From Algoriphagus mannitolivorans DSM 15301 (GTDB lineage Bacteria > Bacteroidota > Bacteroidia > Cytophagales > Cyclobacteriaceae), in NCBI RefSeq assembly GCF_000429425.1, contig NZ_AUBV01000008.1, positions 221,358 to 285,357 of the forward strand: 64,000 nt of DNA, read 5' to 3'. A model generated the notes under the pieces. The model saw only the letters and a list, made by a program, of their open reading frames with translations. It was not told the origin of the DNA and searched no databases. Numbering within the stretch: position 1 is the stretch's first letter; each line of letters starts with the position of its first letter. Positions 34,048 through 44,430 of the stretch are shown here, piece after piece. The translations under genes and the position numbers were made by a program.

Positions 34048-36549
34048 TTACAAACTATTCAATAACCGTTCCAAACTAGCTTCATCCTGGATCAGGACTT
34101 CTCTTGCTTTGGAACCTTCAAATGGTCCAACAATTCCAGCGGCTTCCAGCTGGTCAACAATTCTACCTGCACGGTTGTAGCCCAGTTTCAATTTTCTTTG
34201 GATCAAAGAAGTACTTCCCTGCTGATGGAAAACTATCAGTTTGGCGGCCTCATCAAATAAAGGATCCCGATCTGAAAGATCCACGTCAGAAGCCGAACCA
34301 TCTCCGTCTTCTCCTTCAAACTCAGGAAGCATGTAGGCTGAAGAATATCCCTTTTGCTCACCAATCCAATCACAAATAGAATCCACTTCCGGAGTATCCA
34401 GGAAAGCACATTGCAGACGGATCATTTCCGAGCCATGGGAAAGCAGCATATCTCCCATTCCGATCAGCTGATCCGCTCCTCCTGCGTCCAAAATGGTCCT
34501 GGAGTCTATTTTGGAAGTCACGCGGAAGGAAAGTCGTGCAGGGAAATTGGCCTTGATGATCCCTGTAATCACATTCACGGAAGGTCTTTGAGTCGCTACC
34601 ACGAGGTGAATACCGATCGCTCTTGCAAGCTGCGCCAATCGTGCAATCGGCCCCTCAATTTCTTTTCCAGCTGTCATCATCAAGTCCGCCAACTCGTCAA
34701 TGACCAAGACTATGTAAGGCATGAAATGGTGCCCTTTTTCAGGATTCAGCTTACGTGCGATGAATTTGGCGTTGTACTCTTTCAGATTCCTACAGCCCGC
34801 ATCTTTCAACAGGTTGTAGCGATTATCCATCTCGATGCAGAGGGAATTTAAGGTGTAAATCACCTTTTTGGTATCGGTAATTATCGCTTCTTCAGATCCT
34901 GGGAGCTTCGCTAAGAAGTGTCTTTCTATTTTATTAAAAAGGGTTAATTCCACTTTTTTGGGATCAACTAGGACAAATTTCAGCTGGGAAGGGTGCTTTT
35001 TATAAATCAAGGAAGCAAGGATCATGTTTAATCCCACGGATTTACCCTGACCTGTAGCTCCCGCCATCAAAAGGTGGGGCATCTTGGCCAAGTCCATCAC
35101 AAACACCTCGTTGGAAATGGTTTTACCCAAAGCCACGGGAAGATCCTTGTCGGACTTCATAAATTTTTCCGTGCCGATCACCGCCCTTGCAGGCACAAGC
35201 TCCCGGTTTTTATTGGGCACTTCAATTCCAATCGTTCCTTTTCCTGGAATTGGAGCAATAATTCTGATTCCCAATGCGGCCAAGCTTAGAGCAATGTCAT
35301 CTTCGAGGTTTTTGATCTTGGAAATCTTAACTCCTGGCTCAGGGACGATCTCATAAAGGGTGACAGTCGGCCCGATAGTGGCTTGAATCCCCTGAATGCC
35401 GATTTGGAAGTTTTTCAGAGTGGTGACAATCTTGTCTTTGTTCTCCTCCAATTCCTGACGGGTTACCGTCACTTTTTTCACATCGTACTCATTGAGCAGA
35501 TCCAAGGTCGGATATTGGTATCTCGGCAAATCCAAGGTCGGGTCGTAAGGATCCAGATTTTCGACTTCTGCAGCAGTTTTTTCCTCCACTGTGGCTTTCT
35601 GGACAGTGAAGTTTTGGGATTTCTCCTCCTTTTTATTTTGACCTTCTTCCAGCAAATTCACCTGCGGAACATCAAAAAGATCTTCCTCTAGCTCGGTATC
35701 GTCTTTAACATCAAAGGGCAATTCAGGGCTTTTTACAGAGGGCTCAGGAGTAGATTTCTTAACTTCCCAGCTACTACCGTCATCCAGGATATCTTCCTCC
35801 TCCAATTCTTCCTCTTCGGAATCATCTTCTGAAAGAAACGGATTTTGCTTTCTGGCTTTTGTCTCAGAAACGTAATCTTCCGAATCTTCCTCCGAATTTT
35901 CTTTGGGAGAAAACCAATTCAACTGATCCACCCCGAAGAACAGTATGACAAATATGATAAAGGCTGCGGCGATCAAAATGAAAGTCCCCATTCCTAAAAA
36001 ATCTGAGGAAAGTCTGGCCAACTCATAGCCTAATCCTCCGGAGACAAAGCTCCAATAGGAATATCCCTCCACCAAAATCACGATATAGCCAGTCAAAAGC
36101 CCAATCCAGGCGGTGAAAAACAATGCAAATACTGAGTACCGCGTCAATGAAATCGGAGAAAACTTAAAGGTCCATCGAAAACCCACCAGAAACAAAAATG
36201 GAGGAATCAGAAAAGCCGCAATTCCAAACCATCGGTAAATCAACCAATGAGAAGCTTGGGCACCAAGATATCCCAACCAGTTTTGGGATTCCCGGGCTGC
36301 CTCTCTTACTTCCTGGTCTGGATTATTGAATACTAAACTCTGATCAGCAGGACCATTGAGCAGGTAGGAGAAAAAAGCAATCAGTAGAAATAAACTGACA
36401 GAAATCAGCGTAAGTCCCAAAACCAGGGAAAGCTGCTTGAATTTTACTGTTCCAAAAGAAAAGGAAGGCCCTTTGGGCTTATCAGAGCTTTTCTTCGCTT
36501 GCTCGGATTTCTTTCGGAAAGTATTGGTTTTAGAAGGTGCTGATGCCAT
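34048..36549 (-). CDS. ftsK: DNA translocase FtsK
   Basis: A hexameric motor that pumps chromosome ends through the division septum. The 833-residue protein has four N-terminal membrane helices (about 38-65, 105-125, 138-162, 186-206) and a very acidic linker (about 215-300). The motor domain has Walker A GATGQGKS at 497-504 and Walker B IVLVIDELADLMM. The C-terminal gamma winged helix is DEAAKLIVFHQQGSTSLIQ then KLKLGYNRAGRIVDQLEAAG. Sequence-guided loading through KOPS-like sites is expected but was not examined. Confidence 0.96.
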   Translation of the reverse strand: MASAPSKTNTFRKKSEQAKKSSDKPKGPSFSFGTVKFKQLSLVLGLTLISVSLFLLIAFFSYLLNGPADQSLVFNNPDQEVREAARESQNWLGYLGAQASHWLIYRWFGIAAFLIPPFLFLVGFRWTFKFSPISLTRYSVFALFFTAWIGLLTGYIVILVEGYSYWSFVSGGLGYELARLSSDFLGMGTFILIAAAFIIFVILFFGVDQLNWFSPKENSEEDSEDYVSETKARKQNPFLSEDDSEEEELEEEDILDDGSSWEVKKSTPEPSVKSPELPFDVKDDTELEEDLFDVPQVNLLEEGQNKKEEKSQNFTVQKATVEEKTAAEVENLDPYDPTLDLPRYQYPTLDLLNEYDVKKVTVTRQELEENKDKIVTTLKNFQIGIQGIQATIGPTVTLYEIVPEPGVKISKIKNLEDDIALSLAALGIRIIAPIPGKGTIGIEVPNKNRELVPARAVIGTEKFMKSDKDLPVALGKTISNEVFVMDLAKMPHLLMAGATGQGKSVGLNMILASLIYKKHPSQLKFVLVDPKKVELTLFNKIERHFLAKLPGSEEAIITDTKKVIYTLNSLCIEMDNRYNLLKDAGCRNLKEYNAKFIARKLNPEKGHHFMPYIVLVIDELADLMMTAGKEIEGPIARLAQLARAIGIHLVVATQRPSVNVITGIIKANFPARLSFRVTSKIDSRTILDAGGADQLIGMGDMLLSHGSEMIRLQCAFLDTPEVDSICDWIGEQKGYSSAYMLPEFEGEDGDGSASDVDLSDRDPLFDEAAKLIVFHQQGSTSLIQRKLKLGYNRAGRIVDQLEAAGIVGPFEGSKAREVLIQDEASLERLLNSL

Positions 36550-36598
36550 TTAAGGGAAAGTACTTTTAAGTTTAGCCAAAAGGCCAGATAAAGACAAC

Positions 36599-37639
36599 TT
36601 ACCGGGAAAAATAGGCCAGAAGTCCTTTCTTTATTCGTTTGATCAAGTCTGGTCCCTCATAAATCATGCCCGAGTACACTTGAACTAAGCTTGCTCCTGC
36701 CTGTAGCTTCTCGATGGCATCTTCCGGAGAGAAAATCCCGCCTACTCCGATAATCGGAAATGCTCCTGATGACTTCTGATGAAGGTATCGGATCACTTCG
36801 GTACTCCGGTTGGCTAGTACCTTCCCACTGACTCCTCCTGCTCCAATTGCCTCAACTTCTTCTTTGCTTGTGCTCAATTTTGAACGGTCGATGGTCGTAT
36901 TGGTGGCGATGACTCCGTCGATTTGGGTTTCCTTGACGATTTCTATGATATCATCCAATTGCCCATCGTTCAAGTCAGGAGCAATTTTCAACAAAATGGG
37001 CTTAGGCTTGTCTTTTTGATCATTTGCGCTTTTTACTGCTAAAAGCAATTGCTTCAAAGGTTCTTTTTCCTGCAAATCCCGAAGATTGGGTGTGTTGGGA
37101 GAGCTTACATTTACCACAAAATAATCCACATAAGGATGTAATGCCTCCAAACAAAAGAGGTAATCGTCCACTGCATTCTCATTGGGGGTCAGTTTATTTT
37201 TCCCGATGTTTCCTCCTACGATCACAGAGGATTTTCTTTTCTTTAGGCGCTCTACCGCCGCTAGCACTCCGCCGTTATTGAACCCCATTCGATTAATCAG
37301 AGCCTCATCCTCAGGAAGTCTGAATAGCCTGGGAAGGGGATTCCCATCCTGAGGCTTGGGAGTCAAGGTGCCGATCTCAATGAATCCAAAACCCAGCATC
37401 GCCATTTCATCGATCAGCTTGGCATCTTTGTCAAATCCAGCTGCTAAGCCGATAGGATTTTTGAATTTTAGGCCAAAAACTTCCCGCTCCAACTTGGAGT
37501 CCTCCAATCCAAAAGTGGCTTTGATGATTGGGGCTAAAATTGGAAAGTTGAACGAAAACTTGGTCAACCCAAAAGTAAAATGATGGGCTGACTCCGGGTT
37601 TTTGAGAAAAAGAAGCGGCTTGAGGATAGACTTGTACAC
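36599..37639 (-). CDS. pyrD: Dihydroorotate dehydrogenase (quinone), class 2
   Basis: Oxidises dihydroorotate to orotate at the inner membrane, passing electrons to quinone through FMN. A TIM barrel with motifs [54 protein letters not shown] (the active-site serine of class 2) and [15 protein letters not shown]. The start is taken as GTG at 37639 ([11 protein letters not shown]). The longer frame from TTG at 37666 would overlap a -7 promoter box. The N-terminal helix fits membrane association. Confidence 0.93.
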   Translation of the reverse strand: MYKSILKPLLFLKNPESAHHFTFGLTKFSFNFPILAPIIKATFGLEDSKLEREVFGLKFKNPIGLAAGFDKDAKLIDEMAMLGFGFIEIGTLTPKPQDGNPLPRLFRLPEDEALINRMGFNNGGVLAAVERLKKRKSSVIVGGNIGKNKLTPNENAVDDYLFCLEALHPYVDYFVVNVSSPNTPNLRDLQEKEPLKQLLLAVKSANDQKDKPKPILLKIAPDLNDGQLDDIIEIVKETQIDGVIATNTTIDRSKLSTSKEEVEAIGAGGVSGKVLANRSTEVIRYLHQKSSGAFPIIGVGGIFSPEDAIEKLQAGASLVQVYSGMIYEGPDLIKRIKKGLLAYFSR

Positions 37640-37663
37640 GTGCGGTGGCTTTGAATCAAAGGC

Positions 37664-37671
37664 CAAAGATA
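37664..37671 (-). promoter_or_regulatory. -7 box of the pyrD promoter
   Basis: TATCTTTG on the minus strand lies 25 nt ahead of the GTG at 37639. Its position supports that start over the upstream TTG at 37666. Confidence 0.5.
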
Positions 37672-37703
37672 AAGTATCTGAATTCTTGTGGGGAAAGGAA
37701 ATA

Positions 37704-37735
37704 AAAAAAAGGAAGTCTCTATGCGGAAACTTCCT
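37704..37735 (-). terminator. Terminator of the M24 peptidase gene
   Basis: GGAAGT (37712-37717) pairs with ACTTCC (37730-37735). Flanking A and T runs extend the stem, and an A run at about 37704-37711 becomes the U tract on the minus strand. Confidence 0.7.
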
Positions 37736-37754
37736 TTTTGAGTCAGTCTCAGGA

Positions 37755-39089
37755 TTACTTTTTCCCCACCAAAATTAGATTCTCCTGAGGAGTGATCAGA
37801 TATCTGGCACCCTCAGCAGTGACTACCGCCATTTCTTCCACAGAAATTGTCTTTTCGGTTCCGTCTGCCTGTTTCCAGCAGTGAAATCCATCAAAAGCAA
37901 AGACCATCCCCTCTTTTAAAATCTTTTGTGCCGCAGGCCTTGGAGTCTGCAACCTTGCTCCACCAAGATTCGGGCCGACGTCATGGGCCACGTAGCCAAC
38001 CGGATGCCCGGTACTCCAAGGCACATACAAGGATCCATTGGCATCCATCAAGTCTCGCTGCGCGCGATCTACATCCTCACCTTTCACTCCTGGCTTCATA
38101 GCTCCAAGTGCTGCACGGCTACCATTTTTTCCATTTTCCCAATATTGAAGGATTTCAGCCGGAGCCTCAGTCTCCCCTTCCTTCAGGACATAAGCAAATC
38201 GCTGAATATCGCTCACCCAAATTCCATAGAGCTTCACTCCAAAATCGGTTTGGATTACGTCTCCAGGCATGATGACTTTGTCGGTAGCATGAGAATGCCC
38301 ACGATCCGGGCCTGAGTTGACATTTGGATTTTGATCAGGATGCCAAGCATCGGTCACTCCATATTCTTTCATTTTAGCCTTCAGAAATTTCGCAACCTCC
38401 GCATCTGTTGTTTTTCCTGGGACAATCATCTCATAAGCTTCCTCTTGGAAGTCCGAGGCCAGTTGAGCCGCTTGGGTCAATATTTCCACTTCCTCTGGCA
38501 ACTTGATGGAAAGCCATTCATAAACCAATTCTTCGGAAGAAACCAATTTAGAAGCATCCGAACCCATTAATTGAGCTAATTCTTGATATTGGCTATGCGT
38601 CATGCCATCCGCCATTTCATTGGAGGATGAGGTATTGACAGCCACGTTTTTAAATCCTTTTTGCTTGATGAAATCCACTGCTTTTGCCAGAGCCGACTCT
38701 CCCCGCGGTACCCGCTCCACTTTTTCATGAATATCCAATTCATCCAAAGCGGTGGCCTCTCCATCAGGTGAAAAAACCAAGGAATGAAAGCCCTCTGCAT
38801 CGTTGTAGAATAGAAAAGCAGCAGTCCCACTTGCATTTTCCCCTCCTACATGGGTGGCAATCGGGTCATTGTAATTTTCCCGACAGACCACCAGCCATAC
38901 ATCCACTCCGGAATTCTTCAAAGCCTCCGGCAAAAGTTGGTTGATTCGTTTCTTTCGGATTTTAGGCCATGGATTATTCGCCCATCGGTCTTCAGAAAGT
39001 TGGGTTTCCTTCCCGGTTTGGGAGGCATCTTTGGGCTGGCATGCCAGAAGAAGGCCTGCCATCCCAAAAATCAAAAGTGAGTTTTTCAT
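37755..39089 (-). CDS. Lipoprotein Xaa-Pro peptidase, M24 family
   Basis: A 444-residue M24 metallopeptidase with a lipoprotein signal ([15 protein letters not shown]), so it sits in the envelope. The N-terminal creatinase-like domain carries [20 protein letters not shown]. The catalytic pita-bread domain has metal ligands in [20 protein letters not shown], in [14 protein letters not shown] and in [12 protein letters not shown]. The final ligand glutamate is probably in [13 protein letters not shown]. It likely removes N-terminal residues ahead of proline from peptides. Monocistronic, with its own terminator. Confidence 0.88.
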   Translation of the reverse strand: MKNSLLIFGMAGLLLACQPKDASQTGKETQLSEDRWANNPWPKIRKKRINQLLPEALKNSGVDVWLVVCRENYNDPIATHVGGENASGTAAFLFYNDAEGFHSLVFSPDGEATALDELDIHEKVERVPRGESALAKAVDFIKQKGFKNVAVNTSSSNEMADGMTHSQYQELAQLMGSDASKLVSSEELVYEWLSIKLPEEVEILTQAAQLASDFQEEAYEMIVPGKTTDAEVAKFLKAKMKEYGVTDAWHPDQNPNVNSGPDRGHSHATDKVIMPGDVIQTDFGVKLYGIWVSDIQRFAYVLKEGETEAPAEILQYWENGKNGSRAALGAMKPGVKGEDVDRAQRDLMDANGSLYVPWSTGHPVGYVAHDVGPNLGGARLQTPRPAAQKILKEGMVFAFDGFHCWKQADGTEKTISVEEMAVVTAEGARYLITPQENLILVGKK

Positions 39090-39264
39090 AGATTATGCTT
39101 ATTTCTATCGGGAAAATAAGCAGCATTTTGGAAGTCCAAAACCAAAAGAGTGATCAAATGCCCAGAAATATTTTGAGTAAAGCGCATTTAAAAAATTAAA
39201 TTTTGAACAAAATCACTTATCAAGCGTGTTTAAAAGCAAGTCAAACTAGCCCTCCCGGCAGCTA

Positions 39265-40401
39265 ATGAAAATAGGAATAGTATGTTATCCCACCTTTGGT
39301 GGTAGTGGTGTCGTAGCCACCGAACTCGGAAAAGGTCTGGCCAAAGTAGGCCATGAGGTGCACTTCATCACCTACAAACAGCCCATGAGGCTGGACTTTT
39401 TCAGTGAAAATCTTTTTTATCATGAAGTGGATATCAAAAGCTACCCGCTTTTTGAATTTGCTCCTTATGAACTTGCACTTGCCAGCAAGATGGTCAGTGT
39501 GGTCAAATATGAAAATTTGGACCTCCTGCACGTGCATTATGCAATTCCTCATGCATCCTCAGCCTACATGGCCAAGCAGATTTTAAAAACAGAAGGAATT
39601 CAGATTCCGGTGGTGACTACCCTTCACGGGACAGACATCACATTGGTGGGAAAAGATCCCAGCTACGAGCCAGTGGTAACCTTTTCCATTAATCAATCAG
39701 ACGGAGTTACAGCCGTCTCAGAAGATCTGAAAAAAGAAACATTCGAGCATTTTGATATCAAGCGGGAGATTGAGGTGATTCCCAATTTTATAGATCTGGA
39801 AAGATTCAAAAAGCAGCGAAAAGACCATTTTAAACTGGCTATTTGTCCTCAAGGAGAAAAGCTTTTGGTTCATACCTCCAATTTCAGAAAAGTAAAACGG
39901 GTAGAAGATGTGATCCATGTCTTCTATGAACTCCGAAAAACCATCCCTGCCAAACTTCTTTTGGTAGGTGACGGCCCTGAGCGGGACAGAATGGAGCGAC
40001 TATGCAGGACTCTGGGAACTTGTGACGATATCCGGTTTTTGGGTAAGCTGGAAGCCGTCGAGGAAGTACTTTCCGTGGCAGACTTGTTTTTGATGCCTTC
40101 AGAAAAAGAGAGTTTTGGCCTCGCTGCTTTAGAGGCAATGGCCTGTGAAGTGCCGGTGTTGTCTTCCAATGCAGGAGGTATTCCGGAACTCAATTTGGAT
40201 GGTGTGACAGGATTCGCTTGTGCCGTGGGAGATGTTGAAGACATGACCGCCAAGGCAAAATTTATCTTGGATGAGAAAAATCTTCCGGGCTTTAAAGAGC
40301 GTGCTTTGGCTCGTGCCAAAGAATTTGATATTCACCAGATTATGCCCAAGTATGTGGAATACTATGAAAAGACCATAGCCTCCACCCTTAAAATGGCCTA
40401 A
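39265..40401 (+). CDS. bshA: N-acetyl-alpha-D-glucosaminyl L-malate synthase
   Basis: The first enzyme of bacillithiol synthesis: joins UDP-GlcNAc and L-malate. It is a GT4 glycosyltransferase of 378 residues. The N-terminus IGIVCYPTFGGSGVVATELG, the segment LDLLHVHYAIPHASSAYMAK, LHGTDITLVGKDPSY and the donor-site EKESFGLAALEAMACEVPVL are close to the BshA subfamily. bshB and bshC are not in the window. Low-molecular-weight thiol synthesis fits with the sulfate assimilation genes further on, but there is no direct linkage. Confidence 0.93.
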   Translation: MKIGIVCYPTFGGSGVVATELGKGLAKVGHEVHFITYKQPMRLDFFSENLFYHEVDIKSYPLFEFAPYELALASKMVSVVKYENLDLLHVHYAIPHASSAYMAKQILKTEGIQIPVVTTLHGTDITLVGKDPSYEPVVTFSINQSDGVTAVSEDLKKETFEHFDIKREIEVIPNFIDLERFKKQRKDHFKLAICPQGEKLLVHTSNFRKVKRVEDVIHVFYELRKTIPAKLLLVGDGPERDRMERLCRTLGTCDDIRFLGKLEAVEEVLSVADLFLMPSEKESFGLAALEAMACEVPVLSSNAGGIPELNLDGVTGFACAVGDVEDMTAKAKFILDEKNLPGFKERALARAKEFDIHQIMPKYVEYYEKTIASTLKMA

Positions 40402-40425
40402 GCCTGAGCTAAATCATTTGGATTA

Positions 40426-40458
40426 TTGACCACTTAAACCCAAAACAAGTTACCTTTG
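40426..40458 (+). promoter_or_regulatory. Promoter of the fatty-acid hydroxylase gene
   Basis: TTG (40426-40428), 22 nt, then TACCTTTG (40451-40458), a full match to TAnnTTTG, 46 nt before the start codon. Confidence 0.65.
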
Positions 40459-40504
40459 TAGCGGTTAATAACCAGTGAAAATAAATTCAAAGAATTAAAT
40501 ACCT

Positions 40505-41131
40505 ATGAAAAAGATTGGAAGATTGGATAAGCCCGACAACTTCGGTTCTGCCAAGATGTTTTCTAATCCTATTTTGGAAAAAATATCCAGAACCCATATT
40601 CTGGTGCCGATTACCCTATTCATGGCGATTTCATCGGTCTCCTTTTATTATGGATATACCGCTACCGAAATCCCGTTGGGCAAAGGCCTCCTGGTGCTAT
40701 TTGCGGGTCTTTTTGCTTTCACTTTCGTGGAATACATGATGCATAAGCATTTCTTCCACATGGAGCCTGATACTCCTTTGAAGGATAAACTGCAGTACAC
40801 CGTACATGGCGTGCACCATGATTACCCAAAAGATAAGGATAGATTGGCGATGCCTCCTTTCGTGAGCGCCGCATATGCTGCGATCTTCTATTTGGTATTT
40901 ACCTTGATTATGGGAGATTATGCCTTATACTTCCTGCCGGGTTTTCTTTTGGGCTACACTGCTTATTTGGGAGTGCATTACATTGTGCATGCCTACAATC
41001 CCCCAAAGAATTTCTTCAAGGTACTTTGGGTAAATCATGCCATTCACCATTACAAAGATCCGGATACTTCTTTTGGCGTAAGCTCACCCCTTTGGGACTT
41101 CCTTTTGGGGACAATGCCTAAAAAAGACTAA
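40505..41131 (+). CDS. Sterol desaturase/fatty-acid hydroxylase family protein
   Basis: A 208-residue di-iron membrane enzyme. Four hydrophobic helices are interleaved with histidine clusters: MHKHFFHME, HGVHHDYPKDKD, then HYIVHAY and NHAIHHYKDP. This arrangement is that of fatty-acid 2-hydroxylases, which act on sphingolipid or lipid acyl chains. Bacteroidota make sphingolipids, so 2-hydroxylation of such a lipid is a plausible role, but the substrate is inferred. It has a clear promoter and terminator of its own. Confidence 0.85.
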   Translation: MKKIGRLDKPDNFGSAKMFSNPILEKISRTHILVPITLFMAISSVSFYYGYTATEIPLGKGLLVLFAGLFAFTFVEYMMHKHFFHMEPDTPLKDKLQYTVHGVHHDYPKDKDRLAMPPFVSAAYAAIFYLVFTLIMGDYALYFLPGFLLGYTAYLGVHYIVHAYNPPKNFFKVLWVNHAIHHYKDPDTSFGVSSPLWDFLLGTMPKKD

Positions 41132-41136
41132 AAAAA

Positions 41137-41161
41137 GCCTTCCTTCGGGGAGGTTTTTTTG
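41137..41161 (+). terminator. Terminator of the fatty-acid hydroxylase gene
   Basis: CCTTCC (41138-41143), a UUCG-type tetraloop, GGGAGG (41148-41153) with one G-U pair, then a run of Ts. Confidence 0.8.
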
Positions 41162-41169
41162 TTTAGGTA

Positions 41170-41280
41170 TTGCCACGAAGGTGCAAAGACACCAAAACGC
41201 TTTTACAAAAAAACCCTTCGATATTCATTATTCAACATTCGATATTCGAAATTTTAAAAGTCAAATATCGAATAATGAAG
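41170..41280. repeat. Intergenic micro-repeat tract before the epimerase-like gene
   Basis: Two families are present. The first is CCACGAAGGTGCAAAGACACC (41171-41191). The second is an ATATTC/ATTCGA series (41217-41280) whose ends are an inverted pair: TTCATTATTC (41224-41233) and GAATAATGAA (41270-41279). The first family recurs inverted at 42357-42382; the second recurs at 48886-48970. Confidence 0.7.
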
Positions 41281-41320
41281 TGCTCAATCAGTGGTTTCGA
41301 AAAGAATCAATAACATAAAA

Positions 41321-42148
41321 ATGAAAAGTATTTCCATCATCGGCCTAGGCTGGATCGGACAACCTTTGGGAATTTTGCTTCAGGAAAAGGGTTTTCAGGT
41401 TTTAGGCTCTACTACTTCTGCTGAGAAACAATTCAAGCTGAACCAAAAAGGCCTTGAAGCACTCCGGTTTTCCCTCAATCCCCATCCTGAAGGCGTTGGC
41501 TTTAATAAACTTTTCCAATCTGAAATTTTGGTGGTCAATATCCCTCCCCGAACCCGATCGGGAAATGGACTTTTTCATCGGGAACAGTTGAAATACCTGC
41601 GGGCCCTGATTGACCAGTCCTCTATCCAAAAAGTCGTTTTTGTCTCCAGCACAGGGATCTATCCTGAGATGGTTTCTGAGGAAGAATATGGAGAAGATTT
41701 TCCCATCACTTTAGAAAACACCGGGAATGATATCCTTCTCAAAGCCGAGAAGATGATGGATGCAGAAAGAAAATTTGACTTGACTGTTATCCGGTTTGGA
41801 GGCTTGATGGGTGAGGAAAGGATTCCAGGGAAATATTTCTCAGGAAAGGAAAATGTGGCCGGACATACCCGTGTAAACTTCATCCATCAAAATGATGCGG
41901 TAAGGATCATTGCCTGGATTATAGAAAAAGGCCTTTGGAATCAAACTTTCAATGGAGTGGCTCCCATTCATCCCCTTCGGAGGGAGATTTATGAGAAAAA
42001 TGCAAGCGAACTGGGGATAGCTCCTCCAGCCAGCTACCAAAATGAACCGGAAGGCAAAGATCGATTGATTGATTCCAGTAAGATTTTGAGTACGGGCTTT
42101 GAGTTTGAGTATCCGGACCCATTGGAGTTTGACTATAAACACGGATAA
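41321..42148 (+). CDS. NAD(P)-binding epimerase/dehydratase-like protein
   Basis: A 275-residue Rossmann-fold protein. The nucleotide-binding loop is SIIGLGWIGQPLGILL. The segment KVVFVSSTGIYPEM holds the SDR serine/tyrosine region, and ILLKAEKMMDAERKFDLTVI follows. It resembles YeeZ-type extended SDR proteins of unknown substrate. The ATG at 41321 is preferred to GTG at 41291 because the Rossmann strand starts immediately after it. It stands alone between two repeat-filled spacers. Confidence 0.8.
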   Translation: MKSISIIGLGWIGQPLGILLQEKGFQVLGSTTSAEKQFKLNQKGLEALRFSLNPHPEGVGFNKLFQSEILVVNIPPRTRSGNGLFHREQLKYLRALIDQSSIQKVVFVSSTGIYPEMVSEEEYGEDFPITLENTGNDILLKAEKMMDAERKFDLTVIRFGGLMGEERIPGKYFSGKENVAGHTRVNFIHQNDAVRIIAWIIEKGLWNQTFNGVAPIHPLRREIYEKNASELGIAPPASYQNEPEGKDRLIDSSKILSTGFEFEYPDPLEFDYKHG

Positions 42149-42477
42149 AAGATAGCTTTGCAGATATTTTTAAAGATATAGGAGGTTGAGATATATTGCG
42201 ACCGCTGGTAGCTTATTGCTATTGTATCTCGTGCAAGATAAATCTTTATTTATTCTGCCAACTGCGACTGCCCACTGGCAACTTTTTTTAGCTTTCTCAC
42301 TTAATCCATTAGACTTTCAACTCTGCCAACTGAGACTGGTTTCTGCTCAATTATTATTTGTGGCTTTGTGCCTTTGTGGCAACCTTCAAATGCCATCTTG
42401 TCACTTTTCCTTACTTGGAACAGGCATTGATAAGGTCCTCTTGTCAATATTTTGTAACTACTAAACCGATTTATACC
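42149..42477. repeat. 329-nt gene-free spacer with micro-repeats before htpG
   Basis: No gene is visible. The spacer holds two CTGCCAACTG-CGACTG / GAGACTGG repeats (42255-42282 and 42322-42340) and a TTTGTGGCTTTGTGCCTTTG unit (42357-42376). The latter is the inverted match of the tract at 41171. The remaining 95 nt before htpG hold no clear TAnnTTTG box and no CIRCE-type element. Confidence 0.55.
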
Positions 42478-44364
42478 ATGCAGGAAAAAGGTACCATCTC
42501 GATCCATACCGAGAACATTTTCCCGATTATCAAGAAATTCTTGTACTCCGATCACGAGATCTTCCTCCGTGAACTCGTATCCAACGCCGTCGATGCCACC
42601 CAAAAAATCAAACGACTGGCTACGCTAGGTCAGTACAAAGGCGAGTTGGGAGACATCACCGTGGAGGTAGCGTTTGATGAGAAAAAGAAAACCATCACCA
42701 TCTCTGACAAAGGACTCGGGATGACCGCCGAGGAGATCAAAAAGTACATCAATCAGATTGCTTTCTCCGGAGCAACAGAGTTTGTGGAGAAATTCAAGGA
42801 TGCCAAAGACGCCAATGAGATCATCGGTAAGTTTGGTTTGGGTTTCTATTCCGCCTTTATGGTGGCTAAAAATGTGGAAATCCACACCCTTTCCTATCAG
42901 GACGGAGCCGAACCAGCGATTTGGACTTGCGATGGAAGTACGGAGTTTGAAATCAAAAAAGGCAAGAAAAAGGAACGCGGAACAGACATTATCCTGCATA
43001 TCAATGAGGATTCTGAAGAATTCCTGGATAAGTGGAAGCTTCAAGGCATTCTAGACAAATACTGCAAGTTTCTCCCTGTGCCGATCAAGTTTGGCACCAA
43101 ATCCGAATCCGTAGAAGACGGAGTCGATGACAAAGGAGAAAAGAAATGGAAGTCCGTGGAAGTGGATAATATCATCAACACCACCTCCCCGATCTGGACC
43201 AAGTCTCCAAGTGACCTAAAGGATGAAGATTACTTGGCTTTCTACAAGAGTCTGTATCCCATGAGCGAGGATCCGCTTTTCTGGATTCACCTCAATGTGG
43301 ACTATCCGTTTAACCTCACCGGGGTGCTTTATTTCCCGAAAGTGAAGAATGAATTCGAGCTTCAGCGCAATAAAATCAAGCTTTTCAGCCGTCAGGTATT
43401 CATCACCGACGAGGTGAAGGACATCGTACCTGAATTCCTGATGTTGCTTCATGGGGTGATCGACTCTCCGGATATTCCGCTCAACGTGTCCAGAAGCTTC
43501 TTGCAAGCCGACGGCAATGTGAAGAAAATCAACAACTACATCACCAAAAAGGTCGCTGACAAGCTCAGCGAACTGTATAAAAAAGACCGGAAGGCTTACG
43601 AAGAAAAGTGGAATGACATCGGCCTTTTTGTGAAGTACGGGATGATTTCCGAAGATAAATTCTACGAAAAAGGAAAAGAATTTACGCTGCTGAAAAACAC
43701 CAAGAACGAATACTTCACTTTGGACGAGTACACCGAGAAAGTAAAGGCAATCCAAAAGGACAAAAACGATCAGGTGATTTTCTTGTATGCGACGGATCTG
43801 AACAAGCAAGACAGCTTTATCGACTCTGCAAACAAGAAAGGTTACGATGTTTTGGTGCTAGACTCTCCGATCGACAGCCACTTTATCCAGCATATCGAGA
43901 CCAAGTTGGAGAAAACCCAAATGAAACGTGTCGATGCGGATGTAGTGGAAAAGCTGATCCAAAAAGAAGACAGCTATGCCAATCTCCTGACTGAAGACCA
44001 AAGCAAGCAAGTGAAGGAAGTCTTTGAAAAGGCGATTGGGGATAAATCCTATTCCGTGGAAATCGAAGGGCTAAGTCCTGAGGAACTTCCGGTAACCATC
44101 ACCATGGAAGAGTGGATGCGCAGAATGAAAGATATGGCACAGACTGGTGGCGGACCTATGAGCTTCTACGGCAGCCTGCCAGACAGCTACAAAGTCGCCA
44201 TCAATGGCAACCATCCTGTAGTCGATAAGATCCTCAAAGCTGAAGGAGAAGAAGCCCAATTGAAGCTTGCCAAGCAGGCATTCGACTTGGCTAAGCTTTC
44301 ACAAGGTTTGCTGACCGGCAAAGATCTGACTGCCTTCGTGAAGCGAAGTGTAGAGATGATCTAA
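42478..44364 (+). CDS. htpG: Molecular chaperone HtpG (Hsp90)
   Basis: An ATP-dependent cytoplasmic chaperone. The start at 42478 (QEKGTISIHTENIFPIIKKF) gives 628 residues, the usual length; the frame upstream of it reads repeat-like intergenic DNA and is rejected. GHKL ATPase motifs are LRELVSNAVDATQKIKRLA, ISDKGLGMTAEEIKKYI, and the GKFGLGFYSAFMVA lid hinge. The middle-domain ILYFPKV-like strand and NVSRSFLQADGNVKKI follow. It ends before a strong terminator. Confidence 0.96.
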   Translation: MQEKGTISIHTENIFPIIKKFLYSDHEIFLRELVSNAVDATQKIKRLATLGQYKGELGDITVEVAFDEKKKTITISDKGLGMTAEEIKKYINQIAFSGATEFVEKFKDAKDANEIIGKFGLGFYSAFMVAKNVEIHTLSYQDGAEPAIWTCDGSTEFEIKKGKKKERGTDIILHINEDSEEFLDKWKLQGILDKYCKFLPVPIKFGTKSESVEDGVDDKGEKKWKSVEVDNIINTTSPIWTKSPSDLKDEDYLAFYKSLYPMSEDPLFWIHLNVDYPFNLTGVLYFPKVKNEFELQRNKIKLFSRQVFITDEVKDIVPEFLMLLHGVIDSPDIPLNVSRSFLQADGNVKKINNYITKKVADKLSELYKKDRKAYEEKWNDIGLFVKYGMISEDKFYEKGKEFTLLKNTKNEYFTLDEYTEKVKAIQKDKNDQVIFLYATDLNKQDSFIDSANKKGYDVLVLDSPIDSHFIQHIETKLEKTQMKRVDADVVEKLIQKEDSYANLLTEDQSKQVKEVFEKAIGDKSYSVEIEGLSPEELPVTITMEEWMRRMKDMAQTGGGPMSFYGSLPDSYKVAINGNHPVVDKILKAEGEEAQLKLAKQAFDLAKLSQGLLTGKDLTAFVKRSVEMI

Positions 44365-44400
44365 AATGATCAAGGATTTAATAACCCTAAATGTTTATCT

Positions 44401-44430
44401 AATCCCCGACAGTTTGTCGGGGATTTTTTA
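44401..44430 (+). terminator. Terminator of htpG
   Basis: AATCCCCGACA (44401-44411), loop GTT, TGTCGGGGATT (44415-44425), then Ts. The 11-bp stem is perfect and is nearly identical to the one at 44881. Confidence 0.92.

Noticed and set aside
42358..42477. N-terminal extension of htpG (40 residues upstream of the chosen start)
   Set aside because: The sequence is repeat-type intergenic DNA, and HtpG homologues start at QEKGTISIHTENIF. It is a chance open frame.
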